Source of the DNA: Opitutus sp. | GTDB lineage: Bacteria; Verrucomicrobiota; Verrucomicrobiia; Opitutales; Opitutaceae | Assembly (NCBI GenBank): GCA_024998815.1 | Contig: JACEUQ010000003.1 | Coordinates: forward strand, 186,001-250,000 | Length of the DNA: 64,000 bases | Direction: 5' to 3' | Notes under the pieces: generated by a model | Told to the model about the DNA's origin: nothing | Database searches by the model: none | What the model saw: only the letters and a program-made list of their open reading frames with translations | Program-made: the position numbers and the translations under genes | In this document: positions 53,335-62,832 of the stretch, piece after piece | How positions within the stretch are numbered: position 1 is the first letter of the stretch | How the letters are laid out: each line of letters opens with the position of its first letter

Positions 53335-53411
53335 GGGTGGATTAAGAGTTTTAGCCGAAAAAGAAAGCCATGCACCAGTAACGTAGAACTTGTCAGATTA
53401 AACCAAGGCAG

Positions 53412-53551
53412 TTTGGCCGCGAAAGATCGCAAGGATCGCAAAGAACGGAATCAAACCGCAGAGGAACGGAATCGGACACGGATGAACTTGCCTCAAAAAA
53501 ATGGGGGCCTGCCTTTTCTATGCGATCTTTGCGTTCCTTCGCGGCCAAATT
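53412..53551. repeat. Family B palindrome with longer interior
   Basis: Left arm GCCGCGAAAGATCGCAAGG from about 53416; right arm ends CCTTCGCGGCCAAA near 53549. The interior has GGAATCAAACCGCAGAGG, related to the interior of the elements at 55-56 kb. The right arm reaches the ureG stop. Confidence 0.8.
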
Positions 53552-54171
53552 CAGGTTCTGGATTTCTTCCCAAACAGCACCTCGCGCTCAATCCACGCGA
53601 TCACGCCGTCGAGGTTGTGCTCGCGTTTAAGGTCACAGAACAAGTGCGGTTTCACCCCGCGCTGAATCTTGGCGTCGCGGTCCATCACGCCCAAGTCCGC
53701 GCCCACCAGCGGCGCGAGGTCGATTTTGTTAATGATTAGCAATTCGCTGTGGCGAATCGCCGGACCTCCCTTGCGCGGGATTTTATCCCCCTCGGCAACG
53801 TCGATGACGTAGATAAACGCATCGACCAGCTCGGGCGAAAAGGTGGCGGTGAGGTTGTCACCGCCGCTCTCGACGAGCAGCAGGTCCAGGTCGGCGAACT
53901 TTGCCTCCAGCGCGCGGCAGGCCTGCTCGTTCATCGTGGTGTCGTCACGGATAGCCGTATGCGGACACCCGCCGGTCTCCACACCGACGATACGCTCAGG
54001 GGAAAGCGCGCTGTGCTGGACGAGGAACTGGGCGTCCTCGGAGCAATAAATGTCGTTGGTGACGACCGCCATCGAGTAGCGCTCACGCAGCCGCTGGCAG
54101 AGTTTGAGGCAGAGCATGGTTTTACCGGAGCCCACGGGGCCACCGATGCCGATACGAGGAGAACGCGTCAT
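53551..54171 (-). CDS. ureG: Urease accessory GTPase UreG
   Basis: 206 residues, full length. UreG is the GTP-dependent nickel carrier of urease maturation. The P-loop GPVGSGKT is at 11-18. VTNDIY follows at 37-42. The conserved metal-binding CPH is at 69-71. ESGGDN is at 101-106 and the base-recognition NKID at 148-151. All key residues are present. It should dimerise on nickel binding and work with UreF/UreD. It lies between ureF and ureD, each separated by a family B palindrome instead of the tight spacing usual in urease operons. Confidence 0.97.
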   Translation of the reverse strand: MTRSPRIGIGGPVGSGKTMLCLKLCQRLRERYSMAVVTNDIYCSEDAQFLVQHSALSPERIVGVETGGCPHTAIRDDTTMNEQACRALEAKFADLDLLLVESGGDNLTATFSPELVDAFIYVIDVAEGDKIPRKGGPAIRHSELLIINKIDLAPLVGADLGVMDRDAKIQRGVKPHLFCDLKREHNLDGVIAWIEREVLFGKKSRT

Positions 54172-54235
54172 TTTGATTATAGAAGAGGAGAAACTGGGAA
54201 CACCGGAAACCGACCGAATTTACGAATTAACCCAA

Positions 54236-54328
54236 GGCAGTTTAGCCGCGAAAGATCGCAGAGAACGCATAGAAAAACCGTCGGATTGATCTTTGCGCTC
54301 TTTGCGATCTTTCGCGGCTAAATTGCAT
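54236..54328. repeat. Family B palindrome between ureF and ureG
   Basis: Left arm GCCGCGAAAGATCGCAGAG; right arm ends GATCTTTCGCGGCTAAA. It ends about 6 bases before the ureF stop. Confidence 0.8.
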
Positions 54329-54333
54329 GGATT

Positions 54334-55041
54334 TCACGAGATAAACATTCGGCTATCGGCGGTTTCGTGGCGGGCGGCGGCGATGTCGAGCCACGGGTTA
54401 AACCAACCGATTTCGTCGAGCGGCACGGCTTGCGCGGCGGCGATGAGCTCGGGGGCCTGGGCAAGGGCTTCGGTGAGGAGCGATTGGCTGCCGTTTTGGC
54501 CGATGCGCAGCAGCTTCACGGCGGCGGCCATCACTCCGGCGATGGCCGCATACACACAGCCAGCCAGCACGGCTTCAAGTGGGGCGCCCAAAACGCGCCC
54601 CTCCAGCGCGGCCGAAACCGGCGTAGCGAAGGGCCAGCCGTGCGCGGCGGCGCGGGACAGGTAGCCGGTCGCCAGAGGGTGCGCATGGAGCGAGGCGGTG
54701 AGCTCGGCGCGCTGGCGGCCGATATTCTCGGTGGCGAGGCGGGCCTCGCGGGCACTCTTGAGCGCGTGGGCCAGCCCGCAGAGTTCGCCGACACGGGCCC
54801 AATCCGGGGAGACGGGGTCGAGCGCGGCATAGGCGTGGGCGGCAAGAGGCAATTCGGCTTGGCGCAGGGCGGGCAATACGGAGAGAAAGACGAAGTCGCG
54901 CAGCGTGGTGCGGTCGCGCACCAGCCCCGCCTGAACGAGGCCCTCTAACCCAAAGGAATGGGCATAGGCGCCCGTCGGGTAATACGAGTCTCCGGCCTGC
55001 AACAGGCCCACGAGCCAACGGGGGTTATAAGTTTCAATCAT
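54334..55041 (-). CDS. ureF: Urease accessory protein UreF
   Basis: 235 residues from ATG 55041. The frame continues 12 codons upstream, but those codons (MRSLRSFAAKNS) translate a family B arm, so 55041 is the better start. The N-terminus LQAGDSYYPTGAYAHSFGLE matches the conserved L-x-S-x-x-P-x-G-x-x-x-S-F-G-L-E of UreF, and the protein is all-helical. The C-terminal part includes IGQNGSQSLLTEAL, equivalent to the conserved G-Q-x-x-x-Q-L segment. UreF acts on UreG GTP hydrolysis and nickel delivery. Upstream is a 1.1-kb duplicated repeat region before ureE. Confidence 0.94.
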   Translation of the reverse strand: MIETYNPRWLVGLLQAGDSYYPTGAYAHSFGLEGLVQAGLVRDRTTLRDFVFLSVLPALRQAELPLAAHAYAALDPVSPDWARVGELCGLAHALKSAREARLATENIGRQRAELTASLHAHPLATGYLSRAAAHGWPFATPVSAALEGRVLGAPLEAVLAGCVYAAIAGVMAAAVKLLRIGQNGSQSLLTEALAQAPELIAAAQAVPLDEIGWFNPWLDIAAARHETADSRMFIS

Positions 55042-56116
55042 CGAATTTTTAGCCGCGAAAGATCGCAAGGAGCGCAAAGAACGGAATCAAGCCGCAGAAG
55101 GACTGAAATCGGACATGAATGAAGTTGGCTGAGCTTGCCTCGAAAAAAAGGAAACCGCCTTTTCTATGCGATCTTTGCGTTCCTTCGCGGCCAAAATCTC
55201 CGTCCGTGCTTGATGCGTGAAGCGAGGTAACCGAGCGCGAGGTTGCGTGGGCTGTGTTTGAACAGGCCGGCGCTAAAGACACAGGTGGCGGACATGTCAT
55301 TTTAAATTCAATCATCGGAATTTTAGCCGCGAAAGAACGCAAGGAACGCAAAGAACGGACCCGAGCCGCAGACGGGAGAAGTCGCGTGAGTTGACTGGGT
55401 TCGACGTGAAAAAAAAGAACGGTCTTTTCTATGCGATCTTTGCGTTCCTTCGCGGCCAAAAACTCCGTCGATTTTTATTGCTTGGACCGAATTCATCGAG
55501 AGCGGGAGTGGATTGGCTGCATTAAAACCGGCCAACGCAGAAGACGCAGGTGACAGCCATGTAATGTTAATTTCGAGCATCGAATTTTTAGCCGCGAAAG
55601 ATCGCAAGGAGCGCAAAGAACGGAATCAAGCCGCAGAAGGACTGAAATCGGACATGAATGAAGTTGGCTGAGCTTGCCTCGAAAAAAAGGAAACCGCCTT
55701 TTCTATGCGATCTTTGCGTTCCTTCGCGGCCAAAATCTCCGTCCGTGCTTGATGCGTGAAGCGAGGTAACCGAGCGCGAGGTTGCGTGGGCTGTGTTTGA
55801 ACAGGCCGGCGCTAAAGACACAGGTGGCGGACATGTCATTTTAAATTCAATCATCGGAATTTTAGCCGCGAAAGAACGCAAGGAACGCAAAGAACGGACC
55901 CGAGCCGCAGACGGGAGAAGTCGCGTGAGTTGACTGGGTTCGACGTGAAAAAAAAGAACGGTCTTTTCTATGCGATCTTTGCGTTCCTTCGCGGCCAAAA
56001 ACTCCGTCGGTTTTTATTGCTTGGACCGAATTCATCGAGAGCGGGAGTGGATTGGCTGCATTAAAACCGGCCAACGCAGAAGACGCAGGTGACAGCCATG
56101 TAATGTTAATTTCGAG
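55039..56116. repeat. Two 539-bp tandem direct repeats made of B palindromes and ureE-tail copies
   Basis: Unit 1 is 55039-55577 and unit 2 is 55578-56116; they differ at about one base. A third partial copy starts at 56117. Each unit has two B palindromes (about 55048-55199 and 55321-55461 in unit 1), each followed by about 110 bases that align with the 3' end of ureE (56688-56790), including the same junction CGCGGCCAAAA. Short open frames here are only repeat translation. Confidence 0.9.
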
Positions 56117-56123
56117 CATCGAA

Positions 56124-56682
56124 TTTTTAGCCGCGAAAGATCGCAAGGAGCGCAAAGAACGGAATCAAGCCGCAGAAGGACGAAACCGGGAATCGAGGAA
56201 GCTGGCTGAGGGCGTATTTCTTGATCTGAAACTTATAGGAACCGAAATTAATAAGCAGTCCGTGCTCGGTTCGGGTGGATTTGAGGTATCCGAGCAACTG
56301 GGCCACATGCTCCTCGGCCACGGTTTTAACGGCCTTAAGCTCGATGATCAGGCATCCCTCAATCAGGAGGTCGGCTAAATACTCACCGATCACTGTTCCG
56401 TCCTCGTCAAGGACTTGGATCGGGTGCTGTTGCTGTACGGCATAGCCAGCTTTACGCAGCCGATTCACCAAGGCGTTTTCGTAGACTTTTTCGAGGTGCC
56501 CATGTCCATGGTAAACATGAACAGCGTAAGCGGTTTGCCTGACTACATCGCACAATTCATTGATCGTTTTCATAGGGTTGGTTTCACCGAGGCATGACCC
56601 GTAAACCAAGGGCGTTGAGCCGTGATGATTAGCAAAAACGAATGTATTTCTATGCGTTCTTTGCGTTCCTTCGCGGCCAAAA
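56124..56682. mobile_element. Family B palindrome enclosing a GxxExxY gene (candidate gene-bearing element)
   Basis: The left arm (GCCGCGAAAGATCGCAAGG, about 56124-56163) and the right arm (TTTGCGTTCCTTCGCGGC, about 56643-56682) are the two halves of a B palindrome, but about 480 bases containing a complete gene separate them. The bases after the left arm (GGAATCAAGCCGCAGAAGGA) are the same as the interior of the short elements at 55048 and 55587. Those short elements therefore look like deletion derivatives of this form. No target duplication could be defined. Confidence 0.6.
56127..56573 (-). CDS. GxxExxY-family protein (PD-(D/E)XK nuclease superfamily)
   Basis: 148 residues from ATG 56573; an earlier in-frame codon at 56609 is less likely. 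It has the name motif GHLEKVY (G25, E28, Y31) and a nuclease-like core: D68 in EYLADLLIEG and E78-L-K80 in IIELKAVKTV, then AQLLGYLKST. This matches the D...ExK pattern of Pfam PDDEXK_3. The function of the family is not established. The last 20 or so residues (SSFCGLIPFFALLAIFRG) are translated from the arm of the palindrome, so the gene reads into the repeat. It lies between ureE and ureF but has no link to urease chemistry. It is more plausibly cargo or the enzyme of the repeat element. Confidence 0.85.
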   Translation of the reverse strand: MKTINELCDVVRQTAYAVHVYHGHGHLEKVYENALVNRLRKAGYAVQQQHPIQVLDEDGTVIGEYLADLLIEGCLIIELKAVKTVAEEHVAQLLGYLKSTRTEHGLLINFGSYKFQIKKYALSQLPRFPVSSFCGLIPFFALLAIFRG

Positions 56683-56687
56683 ATCCG

Positions 56688-57158
56688 TCAGTGCTTGTGG
56701 CTGGGGCCGAGGTCATCGAGAGCGGGGTTGGGTTGGCTGCGTTTGAACCGGCCGGCGCGGAAAACCGAGGTGGTGGCGGTGTATTCGACCTGAATGCGCG
56801 CGAACAACTGGCGGGCGGCCGGTTCGTCGGGCGTGAGCAGCCGAGTCGCTTCAGAGGAAAACTCGAGGTGCAAATTCCCCACCGCCCAGCCAATACCGGC
56901 GGCGGCGGAAGGCGGCAGGTTGGCCAGCTGAACTTCGAGCACGGGCTCGCGCGCCTGATCGATGACGTAACGGTGCGTGGCGGTCTGGTAAAAGGTCGCG
57001 CCGGTGGTTAGCGGTGCGGCCAGCTCAAACCCGAACTCCGTGCCGTCGGCCGCGACACCGCGCCAAAGCCGCTTGGCCAAGGTGCGGCGTTCGACGCGCA
57101 ACAGGATGGTGGGAAGCGCGAGGTCGGGGGCCGAGAAAGCGGAGTGAATGAGTGTCAT
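56688..57158 (-). CDS. ureE: Urease accessory nickel metallochaperone UreE
   Basis: 156 residues. The N-terminal domain (about 12-75) reads LPTILLRVERRTLAKRLWRG then DGTEFGFELAAPL, typical of the UreE peptide-binding domain. The C-terminal metal-binding domain includes VLEVQL and AVGNLHLEFS; the latter is the conserved GNLH whose histidine binds nickel at the dimer interface. The tail is short (PSHKH) and lacks a long histidine run. UreE hands nickel to UreG. The stop codon is next to a B right arm, and fragments of its 3' end are repeated four times at 55-56 kb. Confidence 0.92.
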   Translation of the reverse strand: MTLIHSAFSAPDLALPTILLRVERRTLAKRLWRGVAADGTEFGFELAAPLTTGATFYQTATHRYVIDQAREPVLEVQLANLPPSAAAGIGWAVGNLHLEFSSEATRLLTPDEPAARQLFARIQVEYTATTSVFRAGRFKRSQPNPALDDLGPSHKH

Positions 57159-57177
57159 TTACCGCAGAGAGTCGCAA

Positions 57178-57262
57178 TTTTGGCCGCGAAAGAACGCAAA
57201 GAGCACAAAGATCAAAGCCTGTATTTCTATGCGTTCTTTGCGTTCTCTCGCGGCTAATAAGG
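57178..57262. repeat. Family B palindrome between ureC and ureE
   Basis: Left arm GGCCGCGAAAGAACGCAAAG; right arm GCGTTCTTTGCGTTCTCTCG followed by CGGC. It fills most of the 113-base gap. Confidence 0.82.
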
Positions 57263-57271
57263 ATTGTGCCC

Positions 57272-59038
57272 TCAAAACAGGAAATACCGCTGAGCCAACG
57301 GCAGCACTTTGGCCGGTTCGCAGGTGAGGTGCTCGCCGTCGGCGGTGACGTGGTAGGTCTCGGGATCGACCACGATCTTCGGCATCGCGTCGTTCAAAAC
57401 CATGTCGGTCTTGCGCACGCTGCGGCAGCTTTTCACCGCCTCCAGACGCCGCTTCAAGCCGAGGTTCAACAGCCCGCCGTCGCGTAGCCCCGCCTCCGAT
57501 ACAAACGTGAGGCTGGTTGACGCCACACCGCGGGCGGTCGCGCCAAACATCGGCCGATAAAACATCGGCTGGGGCGTGGGGATCGAGGCATTGGGGTCGC
57601 CCATGTTCGCCCAGGCAATGAATCCGCCTTTGAGAATCAGCTCCGGCTTCACGCCAAACAGCGCTGGCTTGAACAGCACCAAGTCGGCGAGTTTGCCCAC
57701 CGCTACCGAGCCGATGATGTGGCCCATGCCGTGCGTCAGCGCCGGGTTGATCGTGTACTTGGCCAGGTAACGCAGCACGCGGAAGTTGTCCGCCGCCGGA
57801 TGCGAAGGGTGTTTCAGCGGGCCAAACTGGAGCTTCATCTTGTGCGCAGTCTGCCAGGTGCGGCAGATGACTTCGCCGATGCGACCCATCGCCTGCGAGT
57901 CCGACGACATCATCGAGATCGCGCCCAGGTCGTGCAGGCGGTCTTCGGCGGCGATCGTCTCCGGGCGGATACGCGACTCGGCGAACGACACGTCCTCGGG
58001 GATCTTCGGGTCGAGGTGGTGGCAAACCATGAGCATGTCGAGGTGCTCGTCGATGGTGTTCACCGTGAAGGGCCGCGTCGGGTTGGTGGACGACGGCAGC
58101 ACGTTGGCCTCGCCGCAGACGCGGATGATGTCGGGCGCGTGGCCTCCGCCTGCACCTTCGGAGTGGTAGGTGTGAATCGCGCGGCCCTTGAACGCTGCGA
58201 GCGTGTCTTCGACGAAACCGGCTTCGTTGAGGGTGTCGGTGTGGATGGCGACCTGGACGTCGAACTCCTCGGCCACACCGAGGCAGGTGTCGATCGCGGC
58301 GGGCGTGGTGCCCCAGTCTTCGTGGAGTTTTAAACCGATCGCACCGGCCAAAACCTGGTCGCGCAACGGCTGGGCGGTGCCGCAGTTACCCTTGCCGAGG
58401 AAGCCCAAATTCATCGGGTAGGATTCGGCCGCCTCCAGCATGCGGTGGAGATTCCAGCGGCCGGGCGTGCAGGTGGTGGCGAGTGTGCCGTGCGCCGGTC
58501 CGGTGCCGCCGCCGATCATCGTGGTGATGCCGGAGCTGATGGCTTCGTCGATCTGCTGCGGGCAGATGAAGTGAATGTGGGTGTCGATGCCGCCGGCGGT
58601 GATGATGCAGCCCTCGCCCGCCAGCACCTCGGTGCCGGCGCCAACGATCATGGGGTTTTTCTGGCCGGTCTTCGGATCAGGGTAAACCGAACCGAGTCCG
58701 CGCTGAATGCCGGGGTTGCCGGCGTGGCCAATGCCCACGATCAGCCCGTGTTTGATGCCGATGTCGGCTTTGATCACGCCGAGCTGCGCGTCGAGGATGA
58801 GGGCGTTGGTGATGACCAGGTCGAGCGACTCGGCGTCGGTGGCGGTGGACGACTGGCCCATACCGTCGCGGATGACCTTGCCGCCGCCGAATTTGATCTC
58901 GTTACCGTAACCGCCGCCCTCGGCGATGAGGTCGCGTTCGACTTGGACAAACAGCTCGGTGTCGGCGAGGCGGACCTGGTCGCCGACGGTGGGACCAAAC
59001 ATCTCGGCGTATTGGCGGCGGGTGAGTTTGAGCGACAT
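57272..59038 (-). CDS. ureC: Urease alpha (catalytic) subunit UreC
   Basis: 588 residues. It hydrolyses urea to ammonia and carbamate with a di-nickel site. All active-site residues are visible, each shifted by 20 from the Klebsiella enzyme: H154 and H156 (THIHF), carbamylated K237 (GLKLHEDWG), H266, H292 ([12 protein letters not shown]), flap histidine H340 (MVCHHLD) and D380 (SSDSQAMGR). The length and sequence indicate a full functional subunit. It follows ureA and ureB as separate genes, the usual bacterial three-subunit form. A 136-base gap with a family C palindrome separates it from ureB. Confidence 0.98.
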   Translation of the reverse strand: MSLKLTRRQYAEMFGPTVGDQVRLADTELFVQVERDLIAEGGGYGNEIKFGGGKVIRDGMGQSSTATDAESLDLVITNALILDAQLGVIKADIGIKHGLIVGIGHAGNPGIQRGLGSVYPDPKTGQKNPMIVGAGTEVLAGEGCIITAGGIDTHIHFICPQQIDEAISSGITTMIGGGTGPAHGTLATTCTPGRWNLHRMLEAAESYPMNLGFLGKGNCGTAQPLRDQVLAGAIGLKLHEDWGTTPAAIDTCLGVAEEFDVQVAIHTDTLNEAGFVEDTLAAFKGRAIHTYHSEGAGGGHAPDIIRVCGEANVLPSSTNPTRPFTVNTIDEHLDMLMVCHHLDPKIPEDVSFAESRIRPETIAAEDRLHDLGAISMMSSDSQAMGRIGEVICRTWQTAHKMKLQFGPLKHPSHPAADNFRVLRYLAKYTINPALTHGMGHIIGSVAVGKLADLVLFKPALFGVKPELILKGGFIAWANMGDPNASIPTPQPMFYRPMFGATARGVASTSLTFVSEAGLRDGGLLNLGLKRRLEAVKSCRSVRKTDMVLNDAMPKIVVDPETYHVTADGEHLTCEPAKVLPLAQRYFLF

Positions 59039-59061
59039 GGAATTATTGAGAGAGAGAGTTT

Positions 59062-59170
59062 CGGAGGGTTACACAGAGATCACGGAGGTAGTCACAGAGG
59101 TCACGGAGCAAACGGGATCGACTCGGTGACCTTTGTGAAACCTCTCGTGCCCTCTGTGTAACTCCGGTTT
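59062..59170. repeat. Family C inverted repeat between ureB and ureC
   Basis: GGTTACACAGAGATCACGG from about 59067 and, near 59149-59163, its partner CCTCTGTGTAACTC. The same family occurs at 51739-51900. Confidence 0.75.
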
Positions 59171-59174
59171 TCGA

Positions 59175-59486
59175 TCAGAGTTTTCCGTTGATCTTGGCGT
59201 TGAGGCCCCAGACTTCGCGCAGGCCGGTGAGAGCCACCAGCTCAACCTGTTTGGTGTCGCCGGCCTCGAAGCGCACCGCCGTGCCGGCGGGGATGTTGAG
59301 GCGGAAACCGCGCGCCGCTTCACGGGGGAAACACAGCGCGGCGTTCGACTCATAAAAATGATAATGCGAGCCGACCTGAATCGGGCGGTCACCGGTGTTG
59401 GCCACTTCGATGATCTTGGTTTCGAGCTCGAGATTGGCGTCGAGCGCGGGCGCGTCGGCCGCAGGGATGATTTCACCGGGGATCAT
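59175..59486 (-). CDS. ureB: Urease beta subunit UreB
   Basis: 103 residues from ATG 59486; the frame is open 15 codons upstream inside ureA, but [14 protein letters not shown] is the standard UreB start. Family features are [20 protein letters not shown] (about 36-55), the GSHYHF motif, and [20 protein letters not shown]. UreB is a structural subunit that packs on UreC and UreA in the (alpha-beta-gamma)3 trimer. It starts four bases after the ureA stop. Confidence 0.97.
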   Translation of the reverse strand: MIPGEIIPAADAPALDANLELETKIIEVANTGDRPIQVGSHYHFYESNAALCFPREAARGFRLNIPAGTAVRFEAGDTKQVELVALTGLREVWGLNAKINGKL

Positions 59487-59490
59487 GGTT

Positions 59491-59793
59491 TTAGCGGATG
59501 GGGTTGTGGACGGTGACGAGTTTGGTGCCATCGGGGAACGTCGCCTCGACCTGCACGTCGTGGATCATCGCAGGCACACCCTCCATCACGTCGCTGGCCT
59601 TGAGGATGGTGGTGCCGAAACTCATCAGCTCGGCGACGGTTTTGCCGTCACGAGCACCCTCCATGATCTCGTAGGAAATGATGGCGATGGCCTCGGGGTA
59701 ATTGAGCTTCAATCCGCGCGCCTGACGTCGGCGGGAAAGGTCGGCGGCGGTGACGATCAGGAGCTTTTCTCGTTCGCGGGGAGTGAGGTGCAT
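59491..59793 (-). CDS. ureA: Urease gamma subunit UreA
   Basis: 100 residues, exactly the usual size. It reads [20 protein letters not shown], then [20 protein letters not shown] and [20 protein letters not shown], all diagnostic of the urease gamma chain. It forms the small structural subunit of the urease trimer. It is the first urease structural gene, 60 bases after urtE, so transport and hydrolysis genes are arranged as one transcription unit. Confidence 0.98.
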   Translation of the reverse strand: MHLTPREREKLLIVTAADLSRRRQARGLKLNYPEAIAIISYEIMEGARDGKTVAELMSFGTTILKASDVMEGVPAMIHDVQVEATFPDGTKLVTVHNPIR

Positions 59794-59853
59794 AAGGCGG
59801 ATTCGGCAGGGTTAACCACTGATGTTCACTGATGAACACTTATATTCAAAAGT

Positions 59854-60630
59854 TCAGACTTGGAGGTGTTTTTTAACGACGTCGTCGGTGAGCGAGGCGA
59901 TGGGGCCGGAGATGGTGACGACGCCGCGGTCCATGGCGTAAAAGCGGTCGGCGATCTCGCGGCAGAAATCGACGTACTGCTCCACCAGGAGGATCGCGAG
60001 GTTGCCCTCGGCCTTGAGCGTGGCGATGGCGTGCTGCACCTCCTCGGCGTAGTTGTGGTTGAGCCCCTCGACCTTGAGCTTTTTGAGGGTGTCGCCGATC
60101 TGGTCGATGATCGACGGCTGGATGCCCTCGGTAGGCTCGTCGAGGATGAGCAGCTTGGGCTTGGTCAAAAGCGCGCGGCCGATGGCGAGCTGCTGCTGCT
60201 GACCGCCAGAAAGCACGCCGCCCTTGCGGCCCAGCATGTCCTTGAGTACGGGGAAAAGCGCAAAAACCCGGTCCAGCGCCTCGCGGGCCTCGGCACCTTT
60301 ACGGCCGTGCACCACCAGACCGACGCGCAAGTTTTCCTCGATGGTGAGGTGCGGGAAAATATCACGCCCTTGCGGGACGTAGCCGATGCCGGCGCGGGCG
60401 CGGGCGTCGATCGGCAGTTTGTCGATGCGCTGGCCGTCGAGGGTGATCGAGCCGGCGCGGATCGGGCGCAGGCCAGTGATGGAGCGCAACGTGGTGGTTT
60501 TACCCACGCCGTTGCGGCCCATGAGCGCGACGAGCTCGCCGGCACGCACTTCGAGGTTCACACCGCGCAGGATACGCGAACCGCCGATGTCGGTCTCGAC
60601 GCTAGAAAGTTGAAGAAGCGGTTCAGACAT
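59854..60630 (-). CDS. urtE: Urea ABC transporter ATP-binding protein UrtE
   Basis: 258 residues. Walker A is GRNGVGKT (38-45), the signature LSGGQ at 140-144, and Walker B LILDEP at 161-166. The GIQPSIIDQIG segment and the late GLNHNYAEEVQ are typical of UrtE among LivF-like ATPases. With UrtD it powers the UrtB-UrtC permease. It is separated from urtD by a composite A/B element, an unusual break within a urt operon, and runs directly into ureA. Confidence 0.93.
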   Translation of the reverse strand: MSEPLLQLSSVETDIGGSRILRGVNLEVRAGELVALMGRNGVGKTTTLRSITGLRPIRAGSITLDGQRIDKLPIDARARAGIGYVPQGRDIFPHLTIEENLRVGLVVHGRKGAEAREALDRVFALFPVLKDMLGRKGGVLSGGQQQQLAIGRALLTKPKLLILDEPTEGIQPSIIDQIGDTLKKLKVEGLNHNYAEEVQHAIATLKAEGNLAILLVEQYVDFCREIADRFYAMDRGVVTISGPIASLTDDVVKKHLQV

Positions 60631-60679
60631 AACGAAAAATTACAGAAACCGAGGGCTGAAATTGGAGCAGGTTCGGGAA

Positions 60680-60853
60680 GTAGCGCAGACTTCCAGTCTG
60701 CATCGGCGGCTTGGCCCGGACGTCGATCCTTTTGGCCGCGAAAGAACGCATAGAACGCATAGATATACAGGCGGATTGTTCTTTGCGCTCTTTGCGTTCT
60801 TTTGCGGCTAAACTGCCTTGGTTGTTTCGGGGCAGACTGGAAGTCTGCGCTAC
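60680..60853. repeat. Composite A/B palindrome between urtD and urtE
   Basis: A arms at 60680-60701 and 60832-60853 enclose a B palindrome (about 60730-60811). Confidence 0.87.
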
Positions 60854-60895
60854 GTCGGGAATCGGCAAAAATGCTGTCATGGGAGCGAGGTTAAC

Positions 60896-61663
60896 TTATT
60901 TTCCGCCGCTCTTGCCGCGTCCGAGGTAAACCTCGCGGACCTTGGGGTTGGATTGGACGGCGTCGAACTTGCCCTCGCAGAGCACGCTGCCCTGGTGAAG
61001 GACCGTCACCATGCCGTCGCGGGCGATTTGTTTAACGAAGGTCATGTCGTGCTCGATGACGATGATGCTGTGTTTGCCGGCGAGCGAGATGAGCAGTTCG
61101 CCGGTGCGGTGGGTTTCCTCGTCGGTCATGCCGGCGGCGGGTTCGTCCACGAGGAGAACCTTGGGGTCCTGGGCGAGCAGCATGCCGATCTCCAGCCACT
61201 GCTTCTCGCCGTGGGCCAGCATGCCGGCCTTCCAATCGCGTTTACCATCGAGGCGGACCAGTTTGAGCAACTCGTCGATGCGGTCGCGCTCGGTGGAGGA
61301 CAGGCGCTTGAAAATCGAGGCGAACACGCCGCGCGAGCCCACCAGCGAGAGCACGATGTTGTTGTACACCGTGTGCTCGGTGAAGACCGAGGGCGTCTGA
61401 AACTTTCGCCCGATGCCGAGACGGTTGATCTCGTACTCGTTCATCTTGGTGAGGTCGGTGTCCATGCCGAACTCGATCTTGCCGGTGTCGGGTTTGGCGC
61501 GGCCGGTGATGAGGTCGAAGAAGGTGGATTTACCGGCGCCATTCGGGCCGATGACGGTGCGCAACTCGCCCTCGAAGAGATAAAAATTGAGGTCGGTGAT
61601 GGCCTTGAACCCGTCGTAGGTTTTGGAGACGTCCTCAACCGTGAGCATGTATTTGTTATTCAT
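60896..61663 (-). CDS. urtD: Urea ABC transporter ATP-binding protein UrtD
   Basis: 255 residues. Walker A is GPNGAGKST (39-47), Walker B VLLVDEP (169-175). The signature is the variant HGEKQWLEIG (151-160) in place of LSGGQ, characteristic of UrtD. It lies 9 bases after the urtC stop and should form a heterodimer with UrtE on the UrtB-UrtC permease. Confidence 0.94.
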   Translation of the reverse strand: MNNKYMLTVEDVSKTYDGFKAITDLNFYLFEGELRTVIGPNGAGKSTFFDLITGRAKPDTGKIEFGMDTDLTKMNEYEINRLGIGRKFQTPSVFTEHTVYNNIVLSLVGSRGVFASIFKRLSSTERDRIDELLKLVRLDGKRDWKAGMLAHGEKQWLEIGMLLAQDPKVLLVDEPAAGMTDEETHRTGELLISLAGKHSIIVIEHDMTFVKQIARDGMVTVLHQGSVLCEGKFDAVQSNPKVREVYLGRGKSGGK

Positions 61664-61672
61664 GGCAGGTGC

Positions 61673-62791
61673 TTAGGCGGAGGGCGTTGAATCGGAGGCG
61701 GGCACGGAGGACTTTTTAAACAGGCGTTTCCAAAGGGCCTTGAGGCGATCGGGGATGCTGACGATGCCACCGGGCAACAGCAGCACCACGACCACGAAAA
61801 GCCCGCCCAGAATCACCAGCCAGTAGTCGGGCGCTGCGCGCGAGGCCCAGCTCTTGAGCGCGTTCACGCTGATCGCGCCGATGATCGGGCCGACCAAAGT
61901 GGCGCGACCGCCGACCGCGCACCAGACCACGGCCTCCAGCGACTTGTCGGGCGTCATCTCGGACGGGTTAATGATGCCGACCTGCGGCACGTAGAGCGCG
62001 CCAGCCACTGCGGCGATGAGCGCGGCGACGAGGAAAATGAAGAGTTTAAAATGGGCGGTGGCGTAGCCGCTAAACAGCACGCGGTTTTCTCCGTCGCGGA
62101 TGGCGCGCTGGACGAGGCCAAACTTGGTGTAACTGAGCAGCCGCAGCGCCGCGTAAACCACCAGCAGCGTCACGGCCGTGGCGATGAACAGCCCGCGCTG
62201 AGTGACGGCGTCGCGCAGGTCGTAGCCAAGAATAAATTTAAAATCGGTGAACCCGTTGTTGCCGCCCATCAGCATGTCGTTGCGGAAAAACATCAGCGAC
62301 GCGCCGTAGGTCAGCGCCTGGGTGAGGATGGAGAAGTACACGCCCTTAATTCGCGAGCGGAAGGCGAGAAAGCCGAAGACCAGCGCCAACAGGCCTGGGA
62401 CGACCATCATCATCGCGGCAGCGAAGGGGAAACTGGCGAACGGCACCCAGAATTCCGGCAGCTCGGTCCAGCCGAGGAACACGAGGAAGTCGGGGATCGG
62501 CTTCTTGTATTGGCCGAGGTCGCCGATCATGCGCATGAGGTACATGCCCATCATGTAACCGCCCAAACTGAAGAAGAGCGCCTGGCCGAGGCTGAGCAGC
62601 CCGGTGTAGCCCCAAAGCAGGTCCACTGAAATGGCGAGGAGGGCGTAGCAGAGGTATTTCCCCCACAGGTTGATGGTGAAGTTGCTGACCACGCCCTGGG
62701 CGTTGAGCAGCGGGAAGATCACGATGAAAAACAGCGCGATCACCCCGACGGCGATCAGTTCGATTTTATGGCGTTTGGACAGGGAAGGCAT
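61673..62791 (-). CDS. urtC: Urea ABC transporter permease UrtC
   Basis: 372 residues, LivM-type inner-membrane permease with about ten hydrophobic segments. Family motifs: [20 protein letters not shown] (about 61-80), [17 protein letters not shown] (about 144-160) and [20 protein letters not shown] (about 290-310), the site that contacts the ATPase subunits. The C-terminus is basic and cytoplasmic. It is 9 bases before urtD; a composite repeat separates it from urtB. Confidence 0.95.
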   Translation of the reverse strand: MPSLSKRHKIELIAVGVIALFFIVIFPLLNAQGVVSNFTINLWGKYLCYALLAISVDLLWGYTGLLSLGQALFFSLGGYMMGMYLMRMIGDLGQYKKPIPDFLVFLGWTELPEFWVPFASFPFAAAMMMVVPGLLALVFGFLAFRSRIKGVYFSILTQALTYGASLMFFRNDMLMGGNNGFTDFKFILGYDLRDAVTQRGLFIATAVTLLVVYAALRLLSYTKFGLVQRAIRDGENRVLFSGYATAHFKLFIFLVAALIAAVAGALYVPQVGIINPSEMTPDKSLEAVVWCAVGGRATLVGPIIGAISVNALKSWASRAAPDYWLVILGGLFVVVVLLLPGGIVSIPDRLKALWKRLFKKSSVPASDSTPSA

Positions 62792-62832
62792 GCGGACTAA
62801 AAGGGGGAGCGAAAGGGCGTGTGGTTAGAAGA

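Noticed and set aside
55049-56155. Four minus-strand open frames of 97-136 residues
   Set aside because: They are identical pairs produced by the 539-bp tandem repeat and consist of translated palindromes and out-of-frame ureE tail.
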